Positions 30,838 through 42,436 of a stretch of DNA of 64,000 nucleotides are shown here, in pieces. The notes below the pieces were generated by a model, which was not told the origin of the DNA, ran no database searches, and was given only the letters and a program-made list of their open reading frames with translations. Every line of letters begins with the position of its first letter. Positions within the stretch are counted from its first letter, which is position 1. Source of the stretch: Branchinecta lynchi (lineage: Eukaryota; Arthropoda; Branchiopoda; Anostraca; Branchinectidae); contig JAKZAP010000004.1 in NCBI GenBank assembly GCA_023053575.1, positions 1,094,861-1,158,860 of the forward strand, in the 5' to 3' direction. The position numbers and the translations under genes were made by a program.

Positions 30838-31275
30838 TATGTTCTACCAAGAACAAATAAGCCAATAGAACATCCGACTATGGTCCCCAAGCATTTACTA
30901 TGGATACACCGAGAAAACTGAGCTGAGCTAGATGTACTTGATGAGCTTTTAGTTGATGCCCCTCTACTTCCTTCTTTGTCGCTGGGCATATCAGAGGAAA
31001 ACGTGCAGGAGGCGTGCTGACCTGCTCTTCAGCGCGTAACGTGTGACGTCAAAATGATAGACAACCAAGGGCTTTTACTTTGGAAATTTCTTCTCCAGGC
31101 CTTTACTGCGATATAGCTGTTTGTAGAGGTAACGAATTGTGATGATCCGCATTGCTCCTATCCTCCGCTCCTTTCCATCGGGCAGGGTATAGGGATCTAT
31201 TCGACTCTGCATTGTCGTAGTAAAGAGATAGGGAGATGGAGATTCTGGTGCTTATTTGTTCTTGGTTGTACGGAG
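30838..31275. mobile_element. TIR element family G (MITE), ~440 bp
   Basis: TACCAAGAACAAATAAG near 30844 is inverted as CTTATTTGTTCTTGGTTGTA near 31251. A larger relative lies at 46513-48060. No transposase frame. Confidence 0.5.
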
Positions 31276-32250
31276 CCACCTAAACAAACTGTTCATAATG
31301 ATCGTGACACCATTCCCAAGAGAAACAAAAGACAATTAGTTACCATTTTTATAGGAAACGGACTCGCTTCCAGGCTTCAGATCCCTTTTACGTAAACAAG
31401 GCCAGAGGTTTCAACGGGATCCTAAAAGGAAATATTTCTGGATTTGACGAATACAGACAATTGGGTCTTGCAGATGTTCGGCCTTTGCGTTATCCCCCAA
31501 ACATTAACATAATCCTTAACAGACTGGATTTTGCCGAACTCCTGAAAAATTCAAAATCATAACAGGCCATTTCACCAGATCGATAAGGTTCCTTTAAATA
31601 ACTTACCAGACAATACAGATTTATTTATAAGCTTCCGGTTTTGACCAGAGAACATACTGTTAGGATAAGCAGACTTACAAATAGGCAAGTGCCATTTATA
31701 CTTTCTACATTCCCCAACAAGATAGCTTCAGGGGGTCTTGTTTATCGCATTATATTTTTGTTATGTAGTACAAATAAATGAATGAATGAATTGAATACAT
31801 ATCATATTTTTTTGTTTTTTACCACCACGACCCTGGACGAGCTGGTTGGGACCTGGACAGCCACTTAGTTTGCTTAGACAGAAGCTCGCTGCTCCCGATG
31901 GGTGGCGCATCTGAAACATCCATAAACTGAAGTTAGGGCCCAGGGCAGGGGGGTAATGAAAGACATGGTTTACTCTGAATTAATCCCGTCTGCTTCTAGG
32001 CCAAATCTCCAAGAAGCCAAAAATATGACCTTGTTTTGGTCGAGCTAAGGGCAACACGTGCAGCGAGAAAAGTACGTATTATAGGAGTTATTTCATAATC
32101 ATTCTTGCACTTGCAACGTCAAGAAAATGTTTTTATTTTAGCAGCCATATGGAAAATGCGTAGAAAAATCGAACTAATTATTTGCATTATTGATTTCTTT
32201 AAATATTTTGTTTTCTGTTTTTTTCTTGTTAATTCCCGTAAGTCCAAAGA
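31276..32250. other. Gene-free stretch with P-family 5' relic
   Basis: ACAAGGCCAGAGGTTTCAACGG at about 31398 is the degenerate 5' end of the P family. A small repeat with ATGAATGAATGAATT lies at 31776. I see no gene. Confidence 0.4.
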
Positions 32251-32261
32251 ATTAAAGCACA

Positions 32262-32669
32262 ATGGGCAGTAACTATGCTTTAATTCTTATAAAATGCTGG
32301 CTTCCTTTAGAGAGCGCTTCAAAAATAAGGCGTCTCGGCAGAGACGATTTCAGAGCATGTTATTGCAAGTCGCAGAAATTCAAAAACTCTCGGCCGTGTG
32401 CGAAAAACGATCATTTTGCAGAGCCGAGTGATGATAGGGTCATGGCTGCTAAAATAAACCGTCCTTATGGCTGGCAGATTGCTCTAGTATTATCTGATGA
32501 AACTTCTGTTGTTTGTAGTACCGAAGAAAGGTTTTGTTTTCTGGATGTAAAGTTACAAAACTGCCAAAAACGTACAAAAATAACCGACTTACTTGTAGCT
32601 GATTCCAGAGTTTACAAGGAATTCTTAGTTAACACTGTTAATATGGATACTTGTCAACAGTACAAATAA
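32262..32669 (+). CDS. Unrecognised 135-aa frame
   Basis: I do not recognise it. The frame opens with ATG in GCACAATGGGC, has seven cysteines and a DRVMAAKINRPYGWQIALVL stretch in the middle that looks more protein-like than the surrounding frames, and ends QQYK. There is no signal peptide and no splice partner is evident. It could be an exon of a host gene or a chance frame. Confidence 0.25.
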   Translation: MGSNYALILIKCWLPLESASKIRRLGRDDFRACYCKSQKFKNSRPCAKNDHFAEPSDDRVMAAKINRPYGWQIALVLSDETSVVCSTEERFCFLDVKLQNCQKRTKITDLLVADSRVYKEFLVNTVNMDTCQQYK

Positions 32670-33139
32670 TCTGGAGTATATAATAACAAAGAACGGATAA
32701 GGAAAAAGAAAATCCGCTTATATTTGTCGAAGCTAGTAAATCGGAGTATGGTAGTGAGCCAAAAGCACCGTAACGATATATTAGCGGAAACAAGTTGTCC
32801 AGGAATCTGCTGATTTCTGATGTAACATTGTTTTCTAGGGGGTGCTAATGCAACATCATGATTTTTTGATCCTCCCATTGAACTTTAAGGATGTAAAATA
32901 GATCACAAATAACAAACACCTTAAATTGTACTAAATCGTTATAGTAATTTCGTGAAGATTCTGAAACTGAGCTAAATAATATTCAGCTTCCTTGACAAAA
33001 AAAATTGTCAAACTGGCCGATGATTTCTTCTTCCGACAGATCTCAACGTCCACATGGTGATATACTTGGTTGTTTCAATCCTCTTAGTCGATGTTCTCGA
33101 AGGTTTTAGTAACTATTTTGACCACACTTTAGTAGGCTA

Positions 33140-33650
33140 TATTAATAATAATAATAATAATAATTTATTGGAAAAAGCCTAATACGGCCATACAACAGAT
33201 TCCTGAAGCGCCAACAACAATTTATAACACTAATAATGAAACACAAACTATTTTCTTCTTTTCATTGCATTCAAAACGAAAGAAACTACCTCACGAATTA
33301 CACTTTTATTTGTCGACTTTAAGATACCAGGGAAGAGAACACCACCAGCCATCCCAACTAAACCCAATGAAGGAAGCTGTTGGCACTGTCCTAGAAGGTG
33401 GTCAATGGTATCTTGCCGAGTGCAACAAAGTGGGCAATTGTATTCTCCTCACCGACCTGTTTTCGTCTATCAAAAACTTTCTTTCTGTACCGTAATGGAA
33501 GAGAGTTAGTCTGGAGTTGGAACCATACCCTAAGTGCCTGCGCCGATAATCCTAATTGTGCTACCTAACTAGGATCACGAGCCGGTGGATGGATCGCCGT
33601 TACCATTGGTAAGACGGAATGTGGCGAGGCCCCTGAGAGTTGGGAAGTTT
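33140..33650 (-). mobile_element. 3' end of a LINE retrotransposon
   Basis: On the minus strand the sequence encodes a terminal block with CPLC-like cysteines, QDTIDHLLGQC and a basic end (VLNAMKRRK then a stop), the C-terminal zinc-type motif of CR1/L2-like LINE reverse transcriptases. An untranslated tail and a (TTA)n tract (33145-33165) follow. Only the 3' tail is present (5' truncated), as is usual for LINE insertions. Confidence 0.6.
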
Positions 33651-33799
33651 TTACTTATATTTTACATTCCTATCTTTTTATAACATATCCTTCTTTGAAC
33701 CATTTTCTTTTTTCTTTTTTAAATGACCTACGGGTAGAATGACCTCACCGCCTTGCCGCCTCTTAAAGACATTCTCAAAGTATGCTGTTCTGTTTGAAA

Positions 33800-34029
33800 C
33801 CAAACCTACCTAGATTCACATACGAACATGGATTCAGTATGTCTCCTTACCCCTGAATCTACAATCTCATTGGCTGTTGAAAAAAGTATTGTGTCCTTTA
33901 ATTTGACACCCCTTCCCCGCCCTTATATATGAACTACAGTGCCCATCTACGAACCTGACCTGTGGTTTGACCAAAAGAATCACTATACCAAATTTGAACA
34001 AAATATCTTAACCGTCTTTACTCTTATAA
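33800..34029 (+). mobile_element. P-family element fragment interrupted by the TIR element
   Basis: Segments around 33838-34012 (CCTTACCCCTGAATCTACAA, GCCCATCTACGAACCTGACC, CAAAATATCTTA) match the 3' half of the P family. The matching end (TTATCGTGCTAACA..., CATTTACGTTTTGGGATCCC) reappears at about 36680-36765, beyond the TIR element. Confidence 0.5.
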
Positions 34030-34298
34030 TACAGTCAATCTAAATTAATTTTAGGGGTTACCTCAAACAAATTGCAAAAGTTTTGATTTTGGTATCATTC
34101 GAACCGGAAAAAATTCTCTACAACATATACAAAATCGGCCAAAATCGGTCGAGGCGAAATTGACGTTTTTTCGTCTTTTCTTCTAAAATAACGACTTTTA
34201 AAAAAAAAATTAACTTGCACTTTTAAAAAGTCTGTGATTGGAAAATCTGGTACGTAGATCACGAATATGGACTCGGTTCTGTGTTTTGACCATCCCTG
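34030..34298 (+). repeat. Left TIR of the PIN-gene element
   Basis: Matches the reverse complement of about 36105-36371 with small indels. The gene's reading frame opens inside it. Confidence 0.75.
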
Positions 34299-36015
34299 AG
34301 GCGTTTGCCCCCAACCCGCCACACACGCGCGACATAAAGCGTGAAATGAATACAGAACTTGCATTGAATACGGTTGAGCTTAGTGAAATCAAAGACCTAT
34401 ATGAGAAAGTAATGGATGAACGAGCTTCTCTTGATCATATCTCCCAGTCTTCAAGTCTCATGAAGGTCAAAGCTTCTCTGTCGGCTCTTAAATCAGAGCA
34501 AAGTCACGAGACTCGAACAGGAAAACTGTGGATCCAGTACATGGACATGGTTGCCATTCTTCGAAATTTCCTCAGAGCTGAACGTACAGGTCAATGGAAA
34601 CTTCATTTGCAAACAGTTTCCGACATGCTCCCTTACCTCGCAGCAGCTGGTCACAACAACTACACGAAGTCGGCGAGGCTGTACCTGCAGCAGATGAACA
34701 GACTTGAACATGCAAGCCCGACACTTTTCCAGTCTTTCGAAAAAGGCTTGAACGTTGTGAGAAGACCGGACAGATTTTGAGCCGGTTTATCTACAGATTT
34801 GGTCATAGAACTAGAATTGATGAGAAGTCTGAAAACGGCAACCGGATTGACTAGAAGTAGAGGAATGACGGAAGTACAGAGGCTTCAGTGGGTAATGGGG
34901 CGCCCAGCTTGTGCTCACGGTAATCTTCTGATGCAAGAACTGACGTTTCGTATCACACAAGTGACCAGCACAAAGAGTCTGGTCTTTCAAGGCAGTAGAG
35001 GGACTGCAAAGACACACAAATAGTTATTGACTTTGTCAAGCAGTCGTCTCCTTTCGAGGGTGATCCGGAAGCCTTGCTACTGGCATGACTGCTGCAGAAA
35101 TCGTGAACGCCGACGAAGCAGTGGAAGTCGGGAAGAAGATTCTTGACGGAATGGTAGGGAAATTTCTGACGGAGCATTCGTTCAAACGGAAGGATCAGGC
35201 AGTCCTTATGACGGCGAAGCAAAAAAAAATGGAGGAGAAATCCACCGTTTAGACCCTTCATTGCTGTTTCAGCGTCTTCTAACTGTATCCAAAAGACTGA
35301 ATATGGACGAGGAATCTTCCTTTAAATATGAGCTTTGCTCCTATCTTGCGTCGCTTTTTGACGATTCTAGCACGTTCCGAAAGCCAAATAAACCAGAGCT
35401 GGCAAAAGCTATCAAGCGACTTTCAGAAATTGATACTATTGGGGAAAAGCTTAGTCTGACTTGCACCTACGTCTTAGACGGGGCGCTTTGCTTCACAGGA
35501 TTCGCTGGGCGAAGAAAGAAACATATTCGGAGATCTTAGACCGATACTGGAACTACGTTTCGGCCAAATATCCAGACGCCATTATTGTATTTGATGGCTA
35601 CGACATCGCTGCTTCGACAAAAGATTTGACTCATCTTAAGCGAAACCATGTCACTGGACGGGAAGTACTGTTTAGCCCAAAAATGAGACTGACGACCAAA
35701 AGAGAGGAATTTCTTTCGTGCAAAAAGAATAAAGCCCGTTTCGTCAATGTACTTTCTGATTATTTACGAGGCAAAGGTCTGAGAACCATCCAAGCTAAAG
35801 CTGATGCTGACTTGCTTATTGTGCTTACAGCGGTTGAGTGTTCGAAGACTTGGGATACTGTAGTTATCGATGACGATACCGACTTGTTGGTGTTGTTACT
35901 TTATCATTTTAGTCCTGAGCACCACAAGGTCTACCTGCACAGTAAGCCTAAGGCAACCACTTCAGGCGCAACTTGGGACATCGAAGCCATTGTTAAGAAG
36001 ATCTCCCTGCATTAG
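34238..36015 (+). pseudogene. Transposon-borne gene with PIN/FEN-like nuclease region, broken
   Basis: Three open pieces follow one another. 34238-34780 has a helical region with TGKLWIQYMDMVAILRNFLR, AAAGHNNYTKSARLYLQQM and VVRRPDRF. It continues in the same frame at 34799-35023 after an in-frame TGA where Trp is expected (SLKTATGLTRSRGMTE). After frame changes near 34990 and 35100-35260, 35461-36015 holds a region with IIVFDGYDIA, KADADLLIVL and VIDDDTDLLVLLLYHF. The spaced aspartates and alternating strand/helix pattern resemble PIN/FEN-type nucleases. The N-terminal block is a protein type I associate with highly repeated invertebrate genes, without a known function. No transposase motif is seen. 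Broken as it stands. Confidence 0.65.
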
Positions 36016-36104
36016 CAGTCAAATTTTTTTCTGTATGGAACTTCGCGTAATGTTGTTCTCAGACCTATATCGACGCTTGATTTATGGGCGGGAGGGGGGG
36101 GGGG

Positions 36105-36371
36105 AACTGAACATGAGCGTTCAAAACAAAAACAAAGTGCATATTCGTGATCTACGTATAAGGTTTACCTATTACCGATTTTCTATACGTGCCAATTAAG
36201 TTGTTTTTAAAAAGTCGTCATTTTAGAAGAAAAGACGAAAAACGGTCAATTTCGCCTCGTCCGATTTTGGCCGATTTTTTTATATGTTGTAGAGAATTTT
36301 TTTCCGGTTCGAGTGGTACCAAAATCAAAACTTTTGCAATTTGTTTGAGGTTAAACCTTAGATTGACTGTA
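36105..36371 (-). repeat. Right TIR of the PIN-gene element
   Basis: Inverse of the left TIR, ending TTAGATTGACTG followed by TA. Confidence 0.75.
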
Positions 36372-36674
36372 CTATTATGCCGATCAGGCCGGTGTTGGGT
36401 GGGGGGCAGTGGAAACGAGAAGCCAAGCGGGAGGTGTATATTGTTGAGGAATCAGGCTACTGTTGCTAGCTGCGTTGCCTTGTTCGTTATGATCCAGGTG
36501 TGACCAGCGACGTTACACCGTCATTTATTTACCGAAATTATGCTCAGATTGACCATATGACTTGAGCAAGAATCATTTGTGCTGCTCTGCTGGCCTTTTT
36601 ACGCTTTTACTCATTAAAAGGGGCAAAAACCCGCGGATGGCATAGGGTCCACGAAAAGTAAAAGACGGCACTGC

Positions 36675-36768
36675 CTAAGCCCTTCGACAGTTATCGTGCT
36701 AACACACGCAAAACTTTTACGAAGTTATATGTATCCCGTCATTTACGTTTTGGGATCCCAAGAACGAT
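36675..36768 (+). mobile_element. P-family 3' end fragment
   Basis: CCCTTCGACAGTTATCGTGC through CGTTTTGGGATCCCAAG is the family's 3' terminus, probably the other half of 33800-34029. Confidence 0.55.
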
Positions 36769-36769
36769 G

Positions 36770-37820
36770 AAAACCGAACAGCGGTTAGAGCGGCCGCAAG
36801 AAAGCATTGTTCAAAATGCTTAAACAGCTAAAACTTCACAGTGAAAGCAAAAAGAAAAATAGAACAAAACAGTTGGACACCAGAACAAGAAGAGGTGGTT
36901 GGTTACAAGTTTTTTTTTGTGTCAACACAAAAAAGCAGCGTATCCAGTATCTCAACAAATCCATCGTGCTGATAAGGTACCTTTTTGTTAGACTGGTTGG
37001 AATCTGACGCAGTATCGTCGCAATAAGTCAGGACATTCCTAGGGACACATGCCATCAATGACTTTTCCAACAAAGTTTTACCCAGGTGCATATAAACACT
37101 TTCTGGTCAGCTGCTTATTGAGCAAGTCCAGTATGAAGAAGATTTTTATGCCCTTGATGTCACCTTTCTGACCATGTAGTTCAGCACAGAGAGGTTCGGG
37201 TGAGAAGTCGAACGATAGGTTTCTTCGCGTTAGGAAAGCCTCACTTATCGTTGTAGGGAAAAGTCTTTCATACCGCCACTGTAAAACCTGTTAATTATGC
37301 TTACATCCAACTCTCCCCCGTTTGTCTACGCTCTCGAATGGAATGAACAGCCGAAGTGAAGACCTTGACGTTTCTATTTTTCGTTGAGTGACCTGTCTTA
37401 CCTATAATACTAACGCAACCTACTTCCATAGTCACTCCATATATTTCTAAACCCGGAGACCCCAATTTTGTACGGTACATTCTAACCCCTCTAACAAAAC
37501 CATTCTCACTTGCCATGTTTTCCTACCTTCAATGTGAATCACGCTGTCGACGGTTGTCTGCGCGAAGTTTTTCCATTAGAAAAACTGGTTATATAAATTG
37601 TTTCCCTGTTTTCACTATAAGTCAACGGGTCTCGGAAAAGGTTTAAAACAGCCAAAACCGTGTGTTGTTTGTTGAAACCGCATCCTAGTTTTAAAGTATT
37701 CAAATATTTTAAGAAACTGTAAGTTGAAGAGTAAACAGTGCGAGGGGTCCTTTAAGGGAGATCAGATCGAGCTGCTGCTTACGAGCACTTCACTTATAAG
37801 AGTTTTCTCGTTTGTAATAC
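36770..37820. other. Gene-free stretch
   Basis: Only short overlapping frames without family resemblance are present; I recognise no repeat. Confidence 0.4.
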
Positions 37821-37825
37821 CTTAC

Positions 37826-38328
37826 CCTTGGTTCACACTGCTGCATCATATGGGACACGATTTTTTCTGCGACAAAATCCCATAGACCTTCCCACTACCA
37901 TGCAGACGCAAATGGAAAACGAAATTTTTCAACAAGATTATTCCTCAAAAGGACAAAGAAACCCTTGGGGAAACAACCTCTGAAGATGCTGGGAGATTAC
38001 CTATCTGAATACCACCCACCGTTATGAAATTTTCAGTCAAACCCAATATGTCATCTTGTATTCAGAAGATATTTTGTATTCAGCCATCCTAGGATTACAG
38101 TCAGATCAAGGTAGAGCAATTTTTGGTCTTGAAAATTAACCAGTCTTTGTTTTTTCTTTTCTTTCCCTCAAGAATCGCATGCTTTATGTCGGATCAGTTG
38201 AAATATTTCAACGCATCCGACACTGCGACAAAACGCAAACTTCTGGGTTGCTTGTCGCAAGATTTGTGTCATATGTCGTATGACGCAAAATTTTGCGCGA
38301 AATCGCAGCAGTGTGAACCAGGGGTTAC
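37826..38328. mobile_element. MITE with CCTTGGTTCACACTGCTGC ends
   Basis: ACCCTTGGTTCACACTGCTG at 37827 is mirrored by CAGCAGTGTGAACCAGGGGT at 38308-38328. TTTTCTGCGACAAAAT and its relatives add inner inverted similarity. No transposase. Confidence 0.6.
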
Positions 38329-38411
38329 AGTTAATGAATACAGTTCCATTCTGAAGTCCTGGAAAACCAATAGGTATCATCACAATTGTCAGTACGCATT
38401 ATTGTTTGCAG

Positions 38412-38549
38412 GGAAGCAACTCGGTGCAGGAGCGTTCGGTCGCGTCAAGGAAGCCCAAGCAATTGTGAAAGTCGTAGGGGATGCGAAGACGACTATTGCT
38501 GTCAAGATGATAAAATCTCCGCCAGACCGTTTAGCGCGCTTATGAACGA
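38412..38549 (+). pseudogene. Receptor tyrosine kinase exon relic
   Basis: A polypyrimidine/acceptor (ATTGTTTGCAG) precedes a frame encoding KQLGAGAFGRVKEAQAI then TTIAVKMIKS, the glycine-rich loop and VAVK lysine strand of FGFR/VEGFR-like receptor kinases. The end of the expected exon (SALMNE followed by donor GTAAGG) is present but one frame off, because of an indel between MIKS and SALMNE; the original frame stops at TGA (38542). It is therefore a decayed kinase exon, or an exon with a sequencing-level indel. No other kinase exon is seen nearby. Confidence 0.6.
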
Positions 38550-38559
38550 GTAAGGTGAT

Positions 38560-39765
38560 GATGATTGATGAATCTTGGAAGGAAAAATAAGCCGACGTTA
38601 AATCAAGTTTGATGTTGCTACAGTGATTAGTGAGACTCTGCGCAGTAGAAGTAGCTATGCATCTAACACAAGCCTCCAACGTGTAAAGATTACTGAAGCT
38701 GAGTGGATTAGTTATAAGCAGACTAGAGGCATTCTTTGAATGGTTCGACTAGTACCGTCTTCACATACTTGCTGTTAACTATCAGTCAGCCAAAATGGCT
38801 AATTGAGGGATCGTAAGAACACTTGAGTTGATGTTTTGTATCTTCTTTCTTCCATTTTCCTCCAAACTGCACTTCTAAGAAGCATGGTCCTACCTCTGCT
38901 GTGAGAGAGAGAGGAATACGCGAGGATCTCGAGCATTAAAGAGAAGTTTTTCATTTAATCGTACTAATAAATTTTGTATGTACAGTACGATCAAATGAAC
39001 GTTTATTTATATTTTATTTTATTTTTTAATTTTATTCGTTTTAGAGATTTATTAAAAAAAAAAAAAGGGTTTTGGTACTTGAGACGGAAATGAAAAAGAT
39101 TGCAAGAAATGCCACTGCAAAAGGGATTCCCGATGACGGTAGGGCATCCTTTGACGCAGGAAGTGCGAAGAGGTAAAACAAAATTTGTGTTATTAATATC
39201 TCCAGGAGAAAACCCTCTTTTTGGTTTGATTGCAAAGAAATAACGAGGGATAGTATTTTTGTAAATATTAAGTTTTAAATGAATGCAAATTTAAGGAAAG
39301 GAGATATTAAGAAAGGAAAAAGTAAAGAAAATTTAAGGTTTTAAAGATGGGTTGAACATGGTAAAATGAGAAATAAGGGTTAAAAGAGGGAATAAGAAAG
39401 AATATTAAAAAAATTATATTTAGATATAGAGGAAAGTGTAGGTTACGCTAAATATATAGGTTGGTCATTGAGGAAAAAATAATTATTTTTTTAAATATTA
39501 GCTGTTAGGACCGTTGGCGTCGCCTAGAGAAAGTGGAAACGTAGTCACCTGGCCAGATCATATTGGACAGGAAGAACGGAAAAGATGCTACGCGGCAATT
39601 TAAAAAAAGAAAAGAAAAAAAAAGAGAAGCTCAGGGATCAGAGACTCGACTGGATACTAGAGAATTTTAAAGTCGTAGTCTTCACCTTGCGGGGTGCATA
39701 TACCTGTGTGTGTCTGAACATAATACGTGTGTAGCCACGGGTAACATCAGTAATTTCACTAATTA
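38560..39765. other. Gene-free AT-rich stretch
   Basis: A-rich and T-rich low-complexity sequence (39001-39060 and 39240-39500). I see no gene. Confidence 0.4.
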
Positions 39766-39768
39766 ATG

Positions 39769-40045
39769 TATATTCAAATAATGTATACAACGGAAACGTC
39801 AGCTACGATGCTTCATCAGCGATATTTCGGCCCTTCTTCGCAAGGGTCCTTGTCAGGCTGTCAATCTTCAGGTTCAATGTCGGGAAGGAAACAAACCTGT
39901 ACCAAAACAAACCTGATTACAGGTTTGCTTCCTTCCCCGACGTTCACCCTGAAGATTCACCGCTGATGAAGCATCGTAGCTGACGTATCCGTTGTATACA
40001 TTATTTGAATATATGTTTCAAAGTCAGCTTGGGCTCAACGTTTGA
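39769..40045. mobile_element. Foldback MITE family F, ~270-bp copy
   Basis: ATATTCAAATAATGTATACAACGGA at the left and its inverse at the right (ending ATTTGAATAT, then GTTTCAAAGTCAGCTTGGGC) enclose GCAAGGGTCCTTGTCAGGC and two facing GGTTTG.TTCCTTCCC segments. Confidence 0.65.
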
Positions 40046-40049
40046 GAAA

Positions 40050-40605
40050 CGTCCTGTATTGACAATAAAAGTTGATTTATTTCCGTGAGATAATTTAATA
40101 CTGCTTCTTGAATTGAAAGAATTATATTTTGAAAGCTACAAGAACTTAGATAGAAGAAGGAAGACCATAGAAGAAGAAAAGACGGGCATTAACCATAAAA
40201 TTAGTGTCCGGTAAACTGGTCGGCTCACGTTCCGGTCCCAGTCAATGAATGAATGAATGAAAAAATTCATTCCCCATCAAAATTGGCCCTGGAGGATCTA
40301 GATAGATAAAGAAAGCAAAAAAAAGAAGGACAACACAATTTAATATTAACTCTCACAGCAAAACAACAATGCGAACTTAAAACGTCAGTGATTCATGGAA
40401 ACCGTGCGATCGGTTTAAAGAGCTTTCTAAACTTCTTTATTCTTTCCTAAATCGCAGTCACAAGGTCGGCAAGACGGTACTTTGTACTAATTTTTGTAAT
40501 GTTTGCCCACGAGGGGATGCTCAACAGATACTTTTCCTAGGCTACCGATAATAATAAGGTGGCTCACGTAGCCGAAATTTGTGTGACATTGATCAAGAAG
40601 CTACC
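40050..40605. other. Gene-free stretch
   Basis: No gene. A short (AATG)n tract lies at 40241-40260. Confidence 0.4.
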
Positions 40606-40609
40606 ACAA

Positions 40610-41474
40610 CAACAAGACCAAAGGTTTCGATGGGGTCCTTCTGACTTCTTGATCCAGAAAATCGAATCTTGTCTTCGCCAGATCCAGTCTTCGCCAGACT
40701 CCTTGAACATTTGACTATTAAAATTCAGAAACAGATGATGATCAAATAGCTAATCATCTGAGAAAATCAAGTTCAGATATGGATTCAGCATGTGTGTTTA
40801 CCCATATAAGTCACATCTGTTTTGACGAAAACTTCCTGCCTTAGGCTACTCTGCCAATTTTCGGTTTCGGCCGAATTCCGCAACTACTTGTCCGGCAAAA
40901 AAGAAAGCCATAAAATGAATTCAGCGTATCTTCTTTCCCCTATATCGAACATCTAATCAACTTCAAATACAAATTTAACTTATAAAAAATTTTCCGGCTC
41001 CAGCCGGATTCTGGGGGAACTATATGTCCGGGTAAAAAATGATTATCATATATGGATTCAGCATCCTTTATTACCCTTATATCGTATATCTATTCAACTA
41101 CAAATAAAATTTTTAATTTTAAAAAAATTTCCGGTTTAGGCCGGATTTCGGGCGAACTACTTGTCTGGCGAGAAAATGGTTTACATCATCGTGTTCAGCA
41201 TGTCTCCTTACCCCATATTGACTATCACATTAGCTGTCTAAACATATTTTTTGTGCCGCTTAATTTGAACCCCCTCCCCCACCCCTAAATAAAGGGCTAT
41301 AGAGCCCATATACAAACTTGACCTTAACCTTGACGCAAAGAATCCTCACACCAAGTTTCATCAAAATATCTCATTCCCTTCGAAAGTTATCGGGCTCATA
41401 GACGGACGGGCCGACGGACAAGTTTTGCGATGTCATAGGTATCCCTCCACTTACGTTTTGGGATCCCAAAAAGA
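40610..41474 (+). mobile_element. Satellite-bearing element P3
   Basis: Same start (ACAAGACCAAAGGTTTCGAT) and end (TTTTGGGATCCCAAAAAG) as P1, with about three degenerate monomers and a short ACGG/CCGACGG tract at 41400-41418. Confidence 0.65.
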
Positions 41475-42164
41475 GCTTCCTTTTTAATTATTTTTTTTGC
41501 GCCGACTGTTTGGAATCTACTACAGTTAGATATCTGGAATTCGAATAACCTTATTTCATTCAAGCGGGCAGCGAAAGGTAAATACAGGAAAATTGTTTCT
41601 TGTTCTCCTCCTGTAGACCCCCCACCCCATTTTTTGCTTTCTTTCTTTATCGATCCTTGTTGCTCTTGCTTTGTCTCTCATTTTTCATCTAAAGTTGAAA
41701 CCATATTTTTCTTTCCCTCTCCTCCCTTTTTCTTTATATAGGGTATTCAGTTAGTTGATTCTGTTTATTTTTTTAATTAATATCGGTTATATCCCTGCCC
41801 TAGCCAAGAACCCCTTTTGTGCTTTCCTGGCAGGAATGCTAATGGTTTATTTTTGTGTTTAAATATTGTCCAAAGAAACTGAAAGTGAAACAAAGTGTGA
41901 CATTGACGTCTTCCGTGCTATTTGCTGCCTCCAAAACCGAATCAATAACCCATTTTCAGACTTTTGACCACGAAAGGCGCTGATTCTCGCGAGACAAACA
42001 GGCATGGGAGATGCCCGCCTTTCCTGCAACTACGGTCTTTCGATAATAGTTATAAACTCTTGATGACTACACTTTCAGAAGTTACCGCGCGGTTTCAACA
42101 GACAACACGCAACAGACAACACTTGGAATGTTATCAGTTGTCGCGACAAAGGTTATGCATCATA
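41475..42164. other. Gene-free stretch
   Basis: T- and C-rich low-complexity sequence. No gene. Confidence 0.4.
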
Positions 42165-42167
42165 TGT

Positions 42168-42314
42168 TATGCATAACAAGCATTGCCACGAAGAGTCGAA
42201 AAAAGGTCAAAAAAGCATCTGCTCTATTTCCGATATTATGACGACAGACAAAAAAGCCAGCAGATGCGTCTTGGAGGTATTTCGGCTATTTCTGGCAATG
42301 CTTGTTATGCATTA
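42168..42314. repeat. Inverted repeat with ATGCATAACAAGCATTGCCA arms
   Basis: A 20-bp arm at 42169-42188 is mirrored near 42293-42312. Inner GCATCTGCT/AGCAGATGC also pair. Probably a MITE of about 150 bp. Confidence 0.6.
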
Positions 42315-42436
42315 CCAGAATCCATGCCCAGTTTCAGTCTAGGGGAGTCAAGTTCTGGACCTCGTTCTAATAAATTTTAGGGTATCTTAACATAATTAGT
42401 AGGGCACGCTTCTGTATTTTCTCGATCCGAGAAACT

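Larger units (their letters stand above)
34030..36371 (+). mobile_element. TA-flanked 2.3-kb TIR element carrying a PIN-like gene
   Basis: Terminal inverted repeats of about 270 bp (34030-34298 and about 36105-36371) begin CAGTCAATCTAA and share AAACAAATTGCAAAAGTTTT and CTACGTAGATCACGAATATG-type blocks. The ends are flanked by TA, consistent with a TA target duplication. Between them is a broken plus-strand gene (34238-36015) with no recognisable DDE transposase. It appears to have inserted into a P-family element. Confidence 0.75.

Noticed and set aside
33265..33495. 76-codon plus-strand frame
   Set aside because: Opposite strand of the LINE 3' coding end, which explains the open frame.
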